DNA of 64,000 bases, from assembly GCF_023898315.1 (NCBI RefSeq), contig NC_064615.1, forward strand, positions 1,185,397,413 through 1,185,461,412, read 5' to 3'. The stretch's first letter is position 1, and the number at the start of each line of letters is the position of its first letter. The stretch is from Schistocerca nitens (Eukaryota > Arthropoda > Insecta > Orthoptera > Acrididae). This document shows, piece by piece, positions 11,530-23,630 of this stretch. The notes under the pieces were generated by a model. That model had not been told where the DNA came from and ran no database searches. It saw nothing but the letters and a program-made list of their open reading frames with translations. A program made the translations under genes and the position numbers.

Positions 11530-11950
11530 TTCAGCTGCTGACGGGTATTGATATATATCAGCAGCGACAGGTGAAAATGTGTGCCCCGACCAGGACTCGA
11601 ACCCGGGATCTCCTGCTTACATTGAAGACGCTCTATCAATCTGAATCACCGAGGGCACAGAGGATAGTGCGACTGTATGGGCTATCTCGCACACGCCTCC
11701 TGCAAAACCCACATTCTCACCTTATGTGTCCACACACTACATCATTTGTAGTGTCCCTACCCAACACACTCATTACTAGTAGAAGACATTTTTACCAAGT
11801 CCTGTAACAGTTCGGGTAATATGTGTGCATCTGCACAGAAGAAGAAGGTCATGGCCGGTATTGCCAGAACTATATACTTATATGGATATGGTGTCTGTTG
11901 TTCCAGACATGTACAAAAAACAGACACCATATCCATATAAGTATAAGATT
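11530..11950 (-). repeat. tRNA-derived SINE-like repeat with terminal hairpin
   Basis: On the minus strand the segment 11658-11581 folds like a tRNA: a 7-bp acceptor stem (GTGCCCT with GGGGCAC), an A-box-like D arm (TGATTCAGATTGATAGAGC) and a B box in the T arm (GGTTCGAGTCC). The body continues to a perfect 26-bp inverted repeat at 11873-11898 / 11920-11945. I remember a similar family in Schistocerca sequence. The tRNA part drives RNA polymerase III transcription in SINEs generally. I could not define a target duplication, so the ends are approximate. Confidence 0.7.
11873..11945. repeat. Perfect 26-bp inverted repeat (hairpin)
   Basis: Left arm 11873-11898 and right arm 11920-11945 are exact reverse complements, with a 21-nt loop. 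It lies at the distal end of the tRNA-derived repeat. Confidence 0.95.
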
Positions 11951-12159
11951 TCATTTGTTGAGAAAATTTTCCAAATTGCCATTTAGAGAATGGTAGACTG
12001 AGACAGCAATTATATTAAGATCTAATAACTCCAAAGCAGCCACTGATAATTCTCATTGCATTGTTCAGCTGGCCTTGAGCATTTGTCTGAGTGAACAGTA
12101 TTGAGCCATACAGGAGCACCACATTTCACAGCAGAGTCACACAAATAATGATGTAGCAC

Positions 12160-12640
12160 ATGAATAGGAAGCAATAAACAGTGTAGAATGCTCCAGATTT
12201 TTGGATGTACATACAGACAAAAAATTGAAGTGGAAGAAGTATATTACTAAGCTTCCCAAGTATATCATCTAAATAATGTCTTACGGCATAATTTTTTGCC
12301 AAAACTCATCACTTCAAAAGAAGTATTAATTGCACAATAGCAAACAATAAGTATAATGTGTGGCATTTGTGTGTGGTCATCATGTATTTATCTCTTCAAG
12401 GAGTCACACATTTTTTAACTGTATTTACTAATGAAATTCATCATGAATACCCATCACAATTTAAGAAGTGTAGTGATACACCTACAAGACCTAAGGAAAA
12501 AAATGATCTGTACTACTCATTTTTAAAGGGGCCAGTGGTTCAGAAAGGATTCTTAGATGTAGCAACCCACATTTTGGATTATTTGCTCAATAATATAAAA
12601 GTCTGATCTAAAATCATTCCACACTCAAAATTCTGTTCAA
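12160..12640 (+). pseudogene. LINE ORF2 C-terminal remnant (Jockey/CR1-like)
   Basis: The plus strand gives FLDVHTDKKLKWKKYITKL (near 12195), then IMSYGIIFCQNSSLQKK (near 12270), the thumb and post-RT region of the same LINE family as 9590-11470 and 37270-37925. Frame is open only in pieces. It is on the opposite strand to its neighbours at 9.6-11.5 and 13.2 kb. Confidence 0.6.
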
Positions 12641-13149
12641 GAATTGGTAGCATGGAAAAAAAAACATAATTTTTCATTGTAGTAGCATGAGTAGGACCAA
12701 ACAAAAATGTATTAATTAATGTTAACAATAATCATATAAACATATCCTTCAAACAGTCTCATTCCCCATCATTTCGATGAAAAAATCATTCAGATCATCT
12801 GTGGAACATTTAACTGACTTGTTTCTAGGGCGAACTCTGTCCATGATTCATATGACTTCTCTCTGTGCATTCAAATTTTTATAGCCAATGGCCGATTTCC
12901 CCAAAAGATGATTCCATATGCCATAATGGCATGAAAATAATCGTACTAAGCTGAGTTAATGGTTCTCATATTTCTTTAATGCATATGTTACTATGCACAG
13001 TCTTTTGTGTAGATACAGGATGTGGTTTGAATAGTTTAGTTTGCTATCAGTATGTAAACACTTGTATTCTGAAGTATGCACTATAGTTGTCTGCACATCA
13101 CTACATTTTTCTCCTCTTTCTTCATCTTTAGGGACTGTGAGGAACTGAA
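12641..13149. other. Unassigned AT-rich sequence
   Basis: No coding or repeat signature recognised. Confidence 0.4.
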
Positions 13150-13695
13150 TAAAGCTTGTTTTACTGTAACTGACAGTTTATGTTAAACTAATTAACAATA
13201 TCCATAATGAAAATATTAAATGACACTTCAATGTCGCTTAATGAATTGTTAATAAGTACTGTAGTGTCATCACAAATTGTGGTAAATTTACAATATTGTG
13301 TACAAAGAAATAAATCGTTAATAAAAAGAACAAATAGTAGGGGATCCAATATGAGCATGTGAGTAGTCAATTATGATGAAACACTTCTCCACTTTCCAAT
13401 ACAACTTTCTGTTTCCTGCTAGAATGGAACAAATCGAGACACGTTCCTGCTGCACCACTTATACCTAGGTTACGTCGCTTCATACAGAATTATTTGATGA
13501 CTGACAGTCGAACGTATTTTTTAGGTCACAATATTCCAATATCTTCAAATTTTTATTGATGAATTCAAGACACTGGCAGCAAATGCATATATTGCATCTT
13601 CTGTTGCTAACCCTCTCTGAAATCCAAACTGATTTTCGCTGGTGTTTAACAGTCATAGTATGCATTAGTTTCTCTAAAATACTGAAGAAAGTTGA
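13150..13695 (-). pseudogene. LINE RT fragment (Jockey/CR1-like)
   Basis: The minus strand gives QFGFQRGLATEDAIYAF-like sequence (13610-13660), and DPLLFVLFINDLFLCTQYC followed by FTTICDDTTVLINNSLSDIE (13210-13340). These are the RT fingers and the region from motif B to the active-site box, here CDDT. Stops and frame changes show decay. Confidence 0.7.
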
Positions 13696-13705
13696 GAGCT
13701 GTGAG

Positions 13706-13935
13706 ATCTACATCCATCTATACCCATGCTCTGCAAATCACTGAAGTGCATGGCAGAGAGAGGATACTTCCTACTGTACCACAAATTATAGTTTCTTCTT
13801 ATTCCATACAGGTGCCTGCATGAAGTATGACTGCTCACAAACGTCTGTATGAAATTTGATTAGCCTAATCTTGTCTCTGGAGTCCCTATGAAAACAATCT
13901 GTAGGGAGATGACGTGTATTCCTCAATTACTCACA
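13706..13935 (-). repeat. Fragment of a widespread orthopteran LINE 3'-end repeat
   Basis: The sequence 'ctctgcaaatcactgaagtg' then 'catggcagagag' matches a remembered Schistocerca dispersed repeat whose opposite-orientation relative is at 17090-17320. Only non-coding sequence is visible. Ends are approximate. Confidence 0.5.
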
Positions 13936-14759
13936 AAATACCGCTGGCTTAAAATGATTCTCGAAGTTTTCACGAGATAGTCGACATCTGTCTACAAGTC
14001 CCTTCCAGATGAGCAGCCCGGTACGTAGTCACCGAGGATAGGAGGCTGATTGCTCGGCTGCAAGATGTGGGTAATGCCAGGCCTGTGGCAACAGCAAAGC
14101 CAGAGAATGCTCTCAGTAGGTAAATGGCTTTTATTGGCAATGCCTGTGGCTGGGAACCACAGAGATGCCTGTATCTGTCAGCTGCAATGCCAGTGCCAGC
14201 TGGCCGAGTGGCCTCGCCGAAGTAGGTGCTGTCGGACGAGTGGGCTCAGAGGAACCAAACAGTGAGGTCATTGTTCCCCTAATCCTGTGTGTGTCAAGCT
14301 GGGAATAGTGGCCAGAGAGGAAGTACAGAGAAGACTCGACCGTATCTGAAAATCGAGAAAGCCGAGAGAGAAGCGAGTAGAAGTGAGAGAGGGGTAAATG
14401 GGCGAAGATGGCAGAGTTTCCTTGCGCAGAAAGCGGCCGGATGCACCGGGGACATGCTACGTGAGGGGAGACACCCCCTCTGCATCTGACCTGTGCTTCC
14501 TGATCCTCAATTACCACAAGAAAACTAGCTCCACAGACAAGATAAAATCTCAGGAAAGAGAACAGTGACCACGAGTCTGTCAACTGACGACAGACGAAGA
14601 ATAATAAGAATGGAAGAGGTGGGAAGGGCAGGAGCCAGACCGGACTACTGAGTGAGGGCAGCTGGGGCCCCTCGGGTCACAGCAGTTGACAGGTGCTCCT
14701 CCGATCCCCCGAGTGGCCGACGAGGCTGTCGTGCCCTATGTTACAGAGAGGAGTAAAAA
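13936..14759. other. Unassigned, moderately GC-rich sequence
   Basis: Open frames up to 150 codons on the minus strand (14131-14583) have no motif I recognise. The position, just beyond the I-like LINE coding remnant read on the minus strand, would fit its 3' untranslated region. Confidence 0.35.
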
Positions 14760-17050
14760 CCACTTTCACAGGTAAACCGTAAAACTGAAGTAGCTACTTT
14801 GGCACCGTCAACTAGCACCAGAGGTAGTGTGTCGATGAGTATAAGGTTTCACAATAAGGTGGCCAAATTAGGGCAGTCCAGTTGGATGTGGGTCACACAG
14901 TGAGACGGGCACCACACTGACCAATGCGAAGCTGACAGAGGACAGTAGATTCCCTGTGAGAAGCGTGAAGGGGAGACTGCCACACAGTCACAGACTCTTT
15001 ACGGTTTTCAGTTTATTTGAAGAAACTGGGGCACACCAATCCGCAATCCGACAGTCGACAATTGTTAGCACAGAGTCAACCAAAAGCTGGTTCCAATAAC
15101 CCAGTCTCCAAAGTCGGCATCCTCGTAGTCGACCGGTCGGCACGTCATTCCCTGGTATCCTAACGACTGACCGTCTGCCACGGTGGACATCGTACGGGAG
15201 ATCCTAGGTAGTCACAAACAGTGGGTGTCGAGGGCAGCACTGGTCAACAGTCTGAAGACTACTCGAGGAGTCACTGCCGATTAAGTGCGAGAATAGAGGT
15301 GGGTGAAGTCTCAATTGACAGCCACCAATCCTGTAGTGAATACACTTCATCTGTTCAACAAGAAGGGTAGTTCGCCGGATCTTGCACGTGTTTAGGCAAA
15401 ACTGGTTTGTCCGTCGACCTTAGAGTAGTCAAGTGTACACCGTGTCCAAGTCTGCAAATGCATCGAGTATGTCAGGGATTAGATGGTGAGAAACTGTAGG
15501 ATCTATTGACTCTTTCAGTCCAAATGAGAGGAGGTGGCAGAGCCTAGGATAGGGTACACAGTGTGGGGGTACGTGACATTTCCCCATGACAACAGGTAAC
15601 AGTGGGGAAAGATGGAGTTCAGAGCACAGTCTCTGCACATGCACTGCTATCGTGACTCGAGACCTCGGCCTCTGTCGCGGGTGGTAAATCTGCCGACGAG
15701 GAAAGAACACAGTAGTGTGGACGATCAGGGGAGTGTCGAATGTATATCGCATAGCAGAGCTGCAGTTGTCAGCACCTGATCTGCAGGGGAGAGATGTCAG
15801 CCTCCACGAGTAGACTATTTGCAGGGATGGCCCGAAGGCACCTGTTGCGAGTCAAACCTCACAATGGTGGATTGGGTCCAGCATCTACAAAACTGAAGGC
15901 AATGCTGAGACGTACACCAGGCTCCCATAATCGAGGCATGACAGGATCAGGGATCTGTAGAGCTGCAAAAGGGTAGAGCGATCTGCACACCAGCTGCCAT
16001 TAATGAGAAAGCAAATAGTGTTAAGGTGTGACCAGTATGTCTGCATAAGTTTGTGAAGATAGGGAAGCCACTCGACCGGGCACCGAAGACCGGTCCCGAA
16101 AACCTATAAGACTTCACCACATTGAGCATTTTGTCCTCGAGCTAGATTTCTGGTTAGGGATGGACAGTACAATGGAGACAGATGTGCGCAACACGTATCT
16201 CGGTGACAGAAAATCGTAGGCCGAGGATGAGAGCCCGGGACTGAGCCTTCCGTACACCACCCTGTGGTCGACATTCACCTACACCTACAATTGAGGAACA
16301 GTAGCAGATGGGAAAGTTGTCAGAATACAGGGAATGTGACACAAGATGGCACAGCTGCAGCTAAACTATTCACAGTCACAAAGGGGTACAGTCAATACAG
16401 AGCTCTGTGGGAACCCGTGTCCTTTTATATTGGGAGTACTGTGGGAAGCATAACCTTGAACCCAAAAATTACAGCAAGACAAGAAGTTCTGGATACAAAT
16501 TAGGAGGGTAGTGAAGATGTGGTGATGCTGTGTGGAGTCCAGAACTCTACGCAAGTCAAAAAAGGCAGAGGTAGGTGGTGTCAACACTTCCCCGCACTGG
16601 AAATGCAGCCGACAGCGAGTGTAGTTGACAGCTTGGGAGGTGCTTGCCAGGATAGGCAAGTCCCCAGTTGAACTGACAATCTCTGTAGACGATGGAATGT
16701 TATGCACCAGTGTGCACAAAGCAGCTCTATCGACGTGGTCCCAGGTCGACATCCGAGTGGCTTACGGAGCTGACAATGGTGAGCCTGTGACTGCGTCTGG
16801 TTGGAGGTGCAGAATGTGTTAGCCACTGCATTAACACTGAGGCTGGAGCTGAAGTCAGGATACAGGAAAACACAGCACTGTTGCAGATATATCGGAAGCC
16901 CAGCCCGACTGACGCCAGAGTGCCACGAGGAAGATTCCTCAATTTCTTCGTACGGGTTATGGCTGTTTTGAGCACTTCATAGATTATTGTCACTATTAAG
17001 AAGTGAGAATAATTCTGTAACCTTAACCTGAACAATCCCATGGCCACGAA
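14760..17050 (-). pseudogene. I-like LINE ORF2 remnant: RT, RNase H, C-terminal Cys-His region
   Basis: Reading the minus strand downward: an RT segment with FFDLRRVLDSTQHHHIF (16500) and GHGFPQSSVLTVPLC (16390); a thumb region in which the pieces 'SWCADRSTLLQLYRSLILSC' and 'LDYGSLVYVSA' can be followed (15900-16010) and 'FRASPANSLLVEADISPL' (15790-15840); an RNase H segment with DLDTVYTDYSK (15430) and later GYQGMTCRPVD (15150); and a terminal 'ASHWSVWCPSHCVTHIQLDC' segment (14870-14930). RT followed by RNase H and a Cys/His tail is characteristic of the I superfamily. Many frameshifts; not functional. The 5' half (ORF1, endonuclease) is absent. Confidence 0.7.
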
Positions 17051-17089
17051 ATAGGAGACAGTGTTACAGTCATTATAACAAAGGAGTGA

Positions 17090-17320
17090 TGGGATCTTCA
17101 GAGAAAAATTAAATCACCAACTTCCTCCTCTAAATGACAATTGAAATAAAATAAGAGAAATCCGAGCTCACACAGAAAGATTTAGAAAAGCGCTGTTCCC
17201 CTATGCTATTCGAGAGTGGAACAATTGAGAAACAATCATAACGGTTCTACGAACCTGCTGCCGAGCACTTGAGAGTGAATTCCAGAGGAATCATTATAGA
17301 CATAGATGTGGGCTCTCCTA
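17090..17320 (+). repeat. LINE 3'-end repeat fragment
   Basis: Contains 'gggatcttcagagaaaaatt', 'tcgagagtggaacaattgag' and a decayed 'tagacatagatgtgg' end, matching a remembered common Schistocerca repeat whose last codons read IRAHTERFRKALFPYAIREW. It is the inverted counterpart of 13706-13935, so the pair brackets the I-like LINE. Confidence 0.5.
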
Positions 17321-18022
17321 CTCCTAGGTAATTAATTTAGGTATTCCAAATGTTCCTGCTTATCGATCTGACAATGTGACTCCCCCAACCCATAAAACCC
17401 GCATTAAACTTTCGACGTTTGAGACGGCCCCCGAGATAAATGAGTGATCGTAGGGCAATGAAACATTGTGTAAACATTTTATGAGCACATACACGAGAGA
17501 AGTAATGAGTGAACCATCAAAAGAAACACATTTTAATTAGCACAAGAGAGGGTAACTTTTGTTAATTGCGCATCATGTTTACACTCTAGGTTACACATGT
17601 TCAGTGTGAAGACCATTATCATCCGTGATAGCTGGGATACCATTTCAAAATTGTTCGCAGCACTTTTTGGACAGTGCACAGAAGAAATTTCAGCTGTCAT
17701 GACACAGTTTGTGCACTGCTTGACGATCACACATTGCAACCAGAATTCACCGCCATGGCACAGTGGTCATCAGCCTCTCCCAGCAGCAGTTCCCAAATCT
17801 GTATTTAACTTGAACTTACAAATTGTGTATTCCCCACAAAGAGGAGGGGCAGCACAGTTGCTGTTTTGATGAAACTGCTTCACGAATAAAGCCGTGCTCA
17901 CCTCGTCGAGACCGACATTAACTGTCTGCAATTGTAATGCACAGTGATGCTCGTGTTTCGACCCTGTGCCACTATACTGGTACCAGTGCATGCCACTAAC
18001 ACTACTAACAATGCAAATCCTC
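17321..18022. other. Unassigned sequence
   Basis: No gene or repeat recognised. Short frames on both strands lack motifs. Confidence 0.4.
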
Positions 18023-18660
18023 CAGCACACTGTACAGGCTGGCAGCCAGTCGAGGAATATTTTAGGAAATTGGTTTAAAAAATTTTTATTTCAAAGGCCC
18101 AGTCAAATTCCTGCAAGTTATCTCCTCGAACAGCTTCTGCTGTGCCCACGTGAAACAAGTTGCCCGTCTTTCAGAACCGAGGCAGTTCTGTCCAGTTAAA
18201 GCTGCCAACGAGAGACGCCTCGAGCACTCTGCCAAAATTGCTCGCGTCTTCACGCCGTCAGTTTTAGCCGACAGTATGCGTCAGATACGAGTCACACGTA
18301 TGGGCGCTGGAGCATTCTACAGTGCAGAATACAGTTGCTTCTCTCTCTCGTGATCCAGACCTCGAGCAGAACAGACGTCTTTTGTGTGACCAGCTACTGA
18401 CATCAATTAACGTGAACTGCTTTCCCTCACATTGCCCACTCCAATTATTTGTTCGACCTCCTAGACTGGCCTAAACCTGGCGACTTCCTCCCTAGGTGCG
18501 CCCTCTGTGTTCTGTAGCCCGAAATATATTCACTCGATTTTACCTAATTTTCTGTTCTGTCATTTAACGGCAGCCCCGGATGCCCACTTACAACTACTGA
18601 CCACTCGACCTCCTGTACATTGTCATCATAAGTCGTACGTAACAGTCTCCTTTCCTCTCC
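18023..18660 (+). repeat. Unclassified ~640-bp dispersed repeat, copy 1
   Basis: Aligns along its length with 27462-28100 in the same orientation (for example 'caaaggcccagtcaaat', 'gttctgtccagttaaagctg', 'tcgacctcctgtacattgtc'), with perhaps 75-80% identity by eye. Both copies begin at 'tgtacaggctggcagccagt'-like sequence and lose similarity at the same point. No long coding frame is shared, so it looks non-autonomous or an untranslated part of a larger element. Confidence 0.85.
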
Positions 18661-19375
18661 CTAACCACATTCACCGGTGTCAGCAACACGTTCGTTCCCA
18701 CCGTTCCGTACACAGGGCGGCCATTTACTTTCGGTTCACGTTCGAAGTTGTCCAGTCGGCCAGGACTCACTGCTATTATTCTGCTGCGAGCCGAGCCAGG
18801 CTGCTGCTGCTGCGTGTCGGCTACAGTGCCCTGCCAGACACCGCATTCGCGCATACCGGCACCCAGAGCAGAGTCTACTGCCTGTTCGCCGCAGCACACC
18901 GCACCGACATGTGCGCGCCGAGTACGACGAGCTGCACTTCACAGCGCACGTGCGTACTGCGTGTGCTCCGTTCCAATTTCACAGTCACAGCTGGCACAGC
19001 TTCTCGGTCACCACCGGCTAACTCCGAGCTGGGCGTGGAGGCAAGAAAGAGAAATGCTAGTCGCATTTGTACTGCTGCCGTGGTTCACCGAGTGCACGGG
19101 TGCACTGCCCGCGGTAGCCGCACACCACCTGAATCGCCGAGTACAGTGTGGCAGGCCACAGAGCCTCGCTGCCACACACCGGCTGATGTGGACTTTGCTG
19201 TTTCTGCCGCCTAGCTACGCACTCCAGCTGCTGCCGTGCCACCCCACTGCCATCTCTGTCAGGGCCCCTCCCCGCTGCCGGCTGCCCACGCTGCTGCTAG
19301 GCGGGTACCGCACGCGTACAGCTCTCGGCCGCCGCCCCCTCGTCGCCGCCACATTCTACGTGTCGTGATGTGACA
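18661..19375. other. GC- and CpG-rich block with overlapping open frames
   Basis: Locally high GC with CpG, in an otherwise AT-rich region. Frames of 235 and 206 codons overlap in two plus-strand phases, which high GC alone can produce. I see no domain, signal peptide or convincing splice sites. It could be a CpG-rich promoter or first-exon region, or repeat sequence. Confidence 0.3.
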
Positions 19376-20428
19376 GCTGCAGTGTAAGTGTAGATACGTA
19401 CTGAGGCACTTGAAGCCTTTTGTTCGGAGAACAGAGAGGCCAGTAAAATACAGTGCACACTTAAATTTTGCATCTTATGCAGTTATTGCCTGTTTTTTGG
19501 AGGTGTTTTTACCTAGGACGATTTCAGCTTTAAATTTTTATGAATCTAATTACTATGACGTACGTTGAATGTGTAACTGGTCATAAATAAGCACTTAATA
19601 TGTATGTTGGTTGGATAATTAATGTCTGTGTAGTTTAAAAACACTTCCATTCAACCTGTGTAATGTAGTAAATTTCTTACACTTGTTTTAAACTCTGTTG
19701 TTGTTGAAGTATTTTGACTCAGTTTTTGTGATGAGAAGTTTTTTAAGATATATTTCTGAGAGCTTTCGACTAATGTCCAGGGATTTGCAGCTTGCAAAAT
19801 GTGCTTGGCAACCACAGAGTCTCCCAGCCATTCATGACATTTTCGTTCGTTTTGTTTTCAGGTCACGATCCTTTCTTTTTTTTTCCATCTTTCCTGTAAA
19901 CATCGTTTCTTTGCCCTCTGACGGAAGTAGGTCCCTACTCCTCGCCCCACAGATGTGAGTTCTTTAAGGGCTCTGTAACTCCCTGTGCCTCCAAACTGTA
20001 TCTGCAAGGTTTCCACAATCATCGGAAGTTTGTTTTTATTGCAAGACCCGGCAGACAAAAAATCAGCATCTAGGTCTTGTAAGAAAAGTGACAAAGCATT
20101 GGATTCTGACGATTGTGGTACTGTCCACAGTTTACTACTGGTACTAGGTGACTCGAGGCCCCAAGCGCACACACAGTTGCAATTATATGATTAGCACTAG
20201 TACTGCTGAAACTGATAGGACATTGTGTGATGAGCCGGATTGCAGAACGAGAGGAATGAACTTTTTCTGCCTTCTCTTTCTCTTGTTTCTGTGTCTCTCT
20301 ACAGTCTCTTTACCGACCTTTTATTCTTTTTCCGTCCGTGCCTTCTGATTTTCGTAATGGTAGTTTCTCGACTGGTTAACTCAATGCATGAAACTGAGAC
20401 ATATTACATTATGTACCATAGTAAGAGT
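19376..20428. other. Unassigned sequence
   Basis: A 104-codon minus-strand frame (19858-20172) and short plus-strand frames carry no recognisable motif. A 'ctcgccccacag' acceptor-like site at about 19950 is not backed by a clear exon. Confidence 0.35.
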
Positions 20429-20430
20429 TA

Positions 20431-21720
20431 CACCGAAGAGCCAAAGAAACTGGTACACCTGCCGAATATCGTACAGGGCCCCCACGAGCATGCAGAAATG
20501 CCACAACACGACATGGCACGGACTTGACTAATGTCTGGAGTACTGCTGGAGGGAATTAACACCATGAATCCCGCAGGGCTGTCCATAAATCCATCAGAGT
20601 ACGTGGGGGGTGGAGATCTGTTCCGAACAGCATGTTGTAAGGCAGATATCCTCAATAATGTTCATGGCTGGGGAGTCTGGTGGCCAGCAGAAGAGTTTAA
20701 ACTCAGAAGAGCGGTCCTGGAGCCACTCTGTAGCAATTGTGGAAGTGTGGGATGTTGCATTCTCCTGCTGGAATTGCCCGAGTCCATCGGAATTCACAAT
20801 GGGCACGAATGGCTGCAGGTGACCAAACAGGATGCTTACGTACATGTCACCTATCAGAGTTGTATCTAGACTTATCAGGGGCCCCATATCATTCCACCAT
20901 TATGGGGCCTCCACCAGCTTGAAGACTCCCTGCTGACATGCAATTTGACACGAGATTCATCTAACCAGGCAACATGTTTCCAGTCATCAACAGTTCAATG
21001 TCAGTGTTGACGGGGCCAGGTAAAAAAAATGGTTCAAATGGCTCTGAGCACTATGGGACTTAACTTCTGAGGTCATCAGTCCCCTAGAACTACTTAAACC
21101 TAACTAACCTACGGACTTTACACACATCCATGCTCAAGCCAGGATTCGAACTTGCGACCATAGCAGTCGCACGGTTCCAGACTGCAGTGCCTAGAACCGC
21201 TCGGTCACACCGGCCGGCAGGGACCAGGTAAGGCATAGAGCTTTGTGTAGTGCAGTCATCAAGGGTTCATGAATAGACCTTCGGCTCTGAAAGCCCATAT
21301 CGATGATGTTTCATTGAACAGTTCACATTCTGACACTTGTTGATAGCCTAGCATTGAAATCTGCAGCAATTTGCAACACGGTTGCACTTCTGTCATGTTG
21401 AACGATTCTCTTCAGTCGTCGTCAGTCCCGATCTTGCAGGATCTCTTGTGGCCACACCGATGTCAGAGATTTGATGTTTTACTCGATTTCTGATACTCAC
21501 GGTACACTTGTGAAATGGCCGTATGTCAAAAACCCCACTTCATCGTCACCTCTGAGGTGCTGTGTCCCTTGCTTGTGCACCAACTATAACACCACATTCA
21601 AACTCATTTAAATCTTGATAACCTGCTATTGTAGCAACAGTAACCAATCGAACAACTGTGACGACACCTGTTGTCTTATATAGGTGTTGCTGACCACAGC
21701 GTAGGAGAACTGATCTGTTG
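20431..21720 (-). mobile_element. Tc1-like DNA transposon remnant, split by a SINE
   Basis: The left end begins after TA (20429-20430) with 'caccgaagagccaaagaaac', the terminal repeat of a remembered Schistocerca Tc1/mariner family. The minus strand encodes decayed transposase: DDWKHVAWLDESRV-like sequence near 20960-21000 (first catalytic Asp), DGLGQFQQENATSHTS (20760-20810), where the second catalytic Asp position of the QQDN motif reads Glu, and SPAMNIIEDI (20660-20690) with the Glu. The N-terminal region continues beyond the SINE to about 21720, where the far terminal repeat is lost. Frameshifts make it inactive. Confidence 0.8.
21024..21219 (-). repeat. tRNA-derived SINE nested in the Tc1-like remnant
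   Basis: The element reads on the minus strand from a tRNA-like head (GACCGAGCGGTTCTAGGC A box, 'aagttcgaatcctgg' B box) to the tail 'agagccatttgaacca' plus a T-run. It is flanked by a 12-bp target duplication with one mismatch: ggggccaggtaa at 21012-21023 and gggaccaggtaa at 21220-21231. A second copy is at 47725-47926. This family is abundant in Schistocerca (from memory). Confidence 0.9.
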
Positions 21721-23596
21721 TACCCTTTTAAGTTAGAGGGTATGACGACTTCCAGCTGTTATCCCCCAGAGGGCAGTGAAGTTTTGTTGATGTGAAGATA
21801 TGTATGAGGATGTTTTATTGACGTTATTTGTGAGCAGGTAAGAGGTCCTGTGGTTCAAGTGGTTGAAAGCAATTATGTGCAGACAAGAGTTCCTGCGAGA
21901 GTTGTTTAAGTGATGTTACTTCTGTTGTACAGATAATGTTTTGTTGTGGTGCTGAAGAGGATAAAATAAATGCCAATTATGTTGCAAATTGTTTGAGAGA
22001 AGATGATTCAGTGATTTTAAATGGTCTGTTTCATGCTGTCAGACCCACAGTCAGAGCAGAATCATTAACCACGATTCATTTTACCGTGCAGCGAGTTTCC
22101 AGTTGAGATAATTTTTTTGGAATCATTTAAGTTGCAGGCTACGTTAGCAGTGAACGCTTACTACAAGCAGAGACCGCACAGTGCAAACACGTGGACTGTC
22201 ACAGCTGTCGCCTTTCGATAAGCTAGGCTGTCTGTGCCCCCACTTCCCTTCCCCTCCACCGTCTGGTCTGTCATAAATTACGTCTAATTTTCATTTGCTT
22301 TATAACTAATTCATTGTATAGATTTTAGTGGGCATAAACTGTAACGAACTTTGTGGAAAACTATTTCATCATCTTTTGGAACATCTTTTGTTCATTACTT
22401 TCGTTTTAAGTCGTAATTTTTCTTTAGCCAAGAATTTATTTTTTGACAATGCACTTCCTCAGTTGACTATTGCATAGTGTATACTAAGTTGTAAGTGGTT
22501 GTATGTAGATGTTAACATTTTTGTATCAAGGATGGCCCAGGTACACGCCTATTATTTTGTATTATGTAGAAAGTTTAGGTATCTGCAAGATTTTGGGGTG
22601 TTTCAAGATACCCCTCCTAACTACTGTATAGGTCTTCGTCATGTGATGAATTAAGCTTTTTCACTATTCAGCTTTGTTGTAGAATTTTGGTGTTTTACAG
22701 TATTTTACTTGTAGGTCTCTTTTATTGACGATGTTTTTGTTTTGTCTTTCGAAAGGAGGCATCAAGTTTACCTTACTAAAGTTTTTCTACAGTGTTACTT
22801 ATTATAACTCCACTTTGTCAAGTATTTTGTTTGGAGCCCCTCTTTGTGGCATCTGTTCTATTTGCCTTTTATTGTTCAGTAGGTTGTGCTACTTTGAATT
22901 TTCATCTGATTTTCATAACTGGTATTCCACTGCTCTGCAGACACGCTACTTCCACTGTTGGTTTAGAAGCATTGATTTCCCTGTTTTCTTTCAAGGTGTC
23001 ACTAAGAGTTACAAATAACTGTGCATTGAACTGTCTGTTTCCCTTCAATCTCTGTTTATGAAGAGTTGCTGACTCATGTCCAATAAATCAATAAGCACCC
23101 TTTCCCTGATCTTGCCTTAACCAGTCTAATTTCCGTCCGAAACTGCACTACTCGTTACTCCACCTGAGTCTTCCTGTATCAAAATTTTCGTTGTCTTGAG
23201 GTGACTTGTAGTTTTTATGCAGACAACAAATTCCTAAAATGACTGGCCAGCATTTTCTGAATTTTGTGTTTGCTGAAAATCGACACAGAGATGCACTTTG
23301 TCATCCTATATCTGTTTCAGAATCAATGCAAGTATTGTACGGCGCTAACAATCTGAATTGAGCCTTCTTAAATGATGTTTACTGTGCTGCCAACCGTTTG
23401 GTTTTGTCCTACAACAGTTAGGATCTCTCCGTGTATAAATTTGGTGTTGCTGCATGTGGATTATTACCAGTGTTTGACCATCTATTAGCCAGCACTGTCT
23501 CTCCCCATTTTTGCATGTACTTAGCGTTATACCACCAGTACACACCACCGGCTGTGCTTTGAAAAAGAGTTTTCTTTGAGATCACCTTACTTAGTA

Positions 23597-23630
<34 letters not shown>

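Noticed and set aside
11581-11658. Possible functional tRNA gene
   Set aside because: Acceptor and T arms pair, but two extra bases separate them, the anticodon stem is weak and the sequence continues into a dispersed repeat; it is a SINE head.
18507-19368. 235- and 206-codon frames as genes
   Set aside because: They overlap in different phases in a GC-rich block, a situation that yields long frames by chance; no motif.
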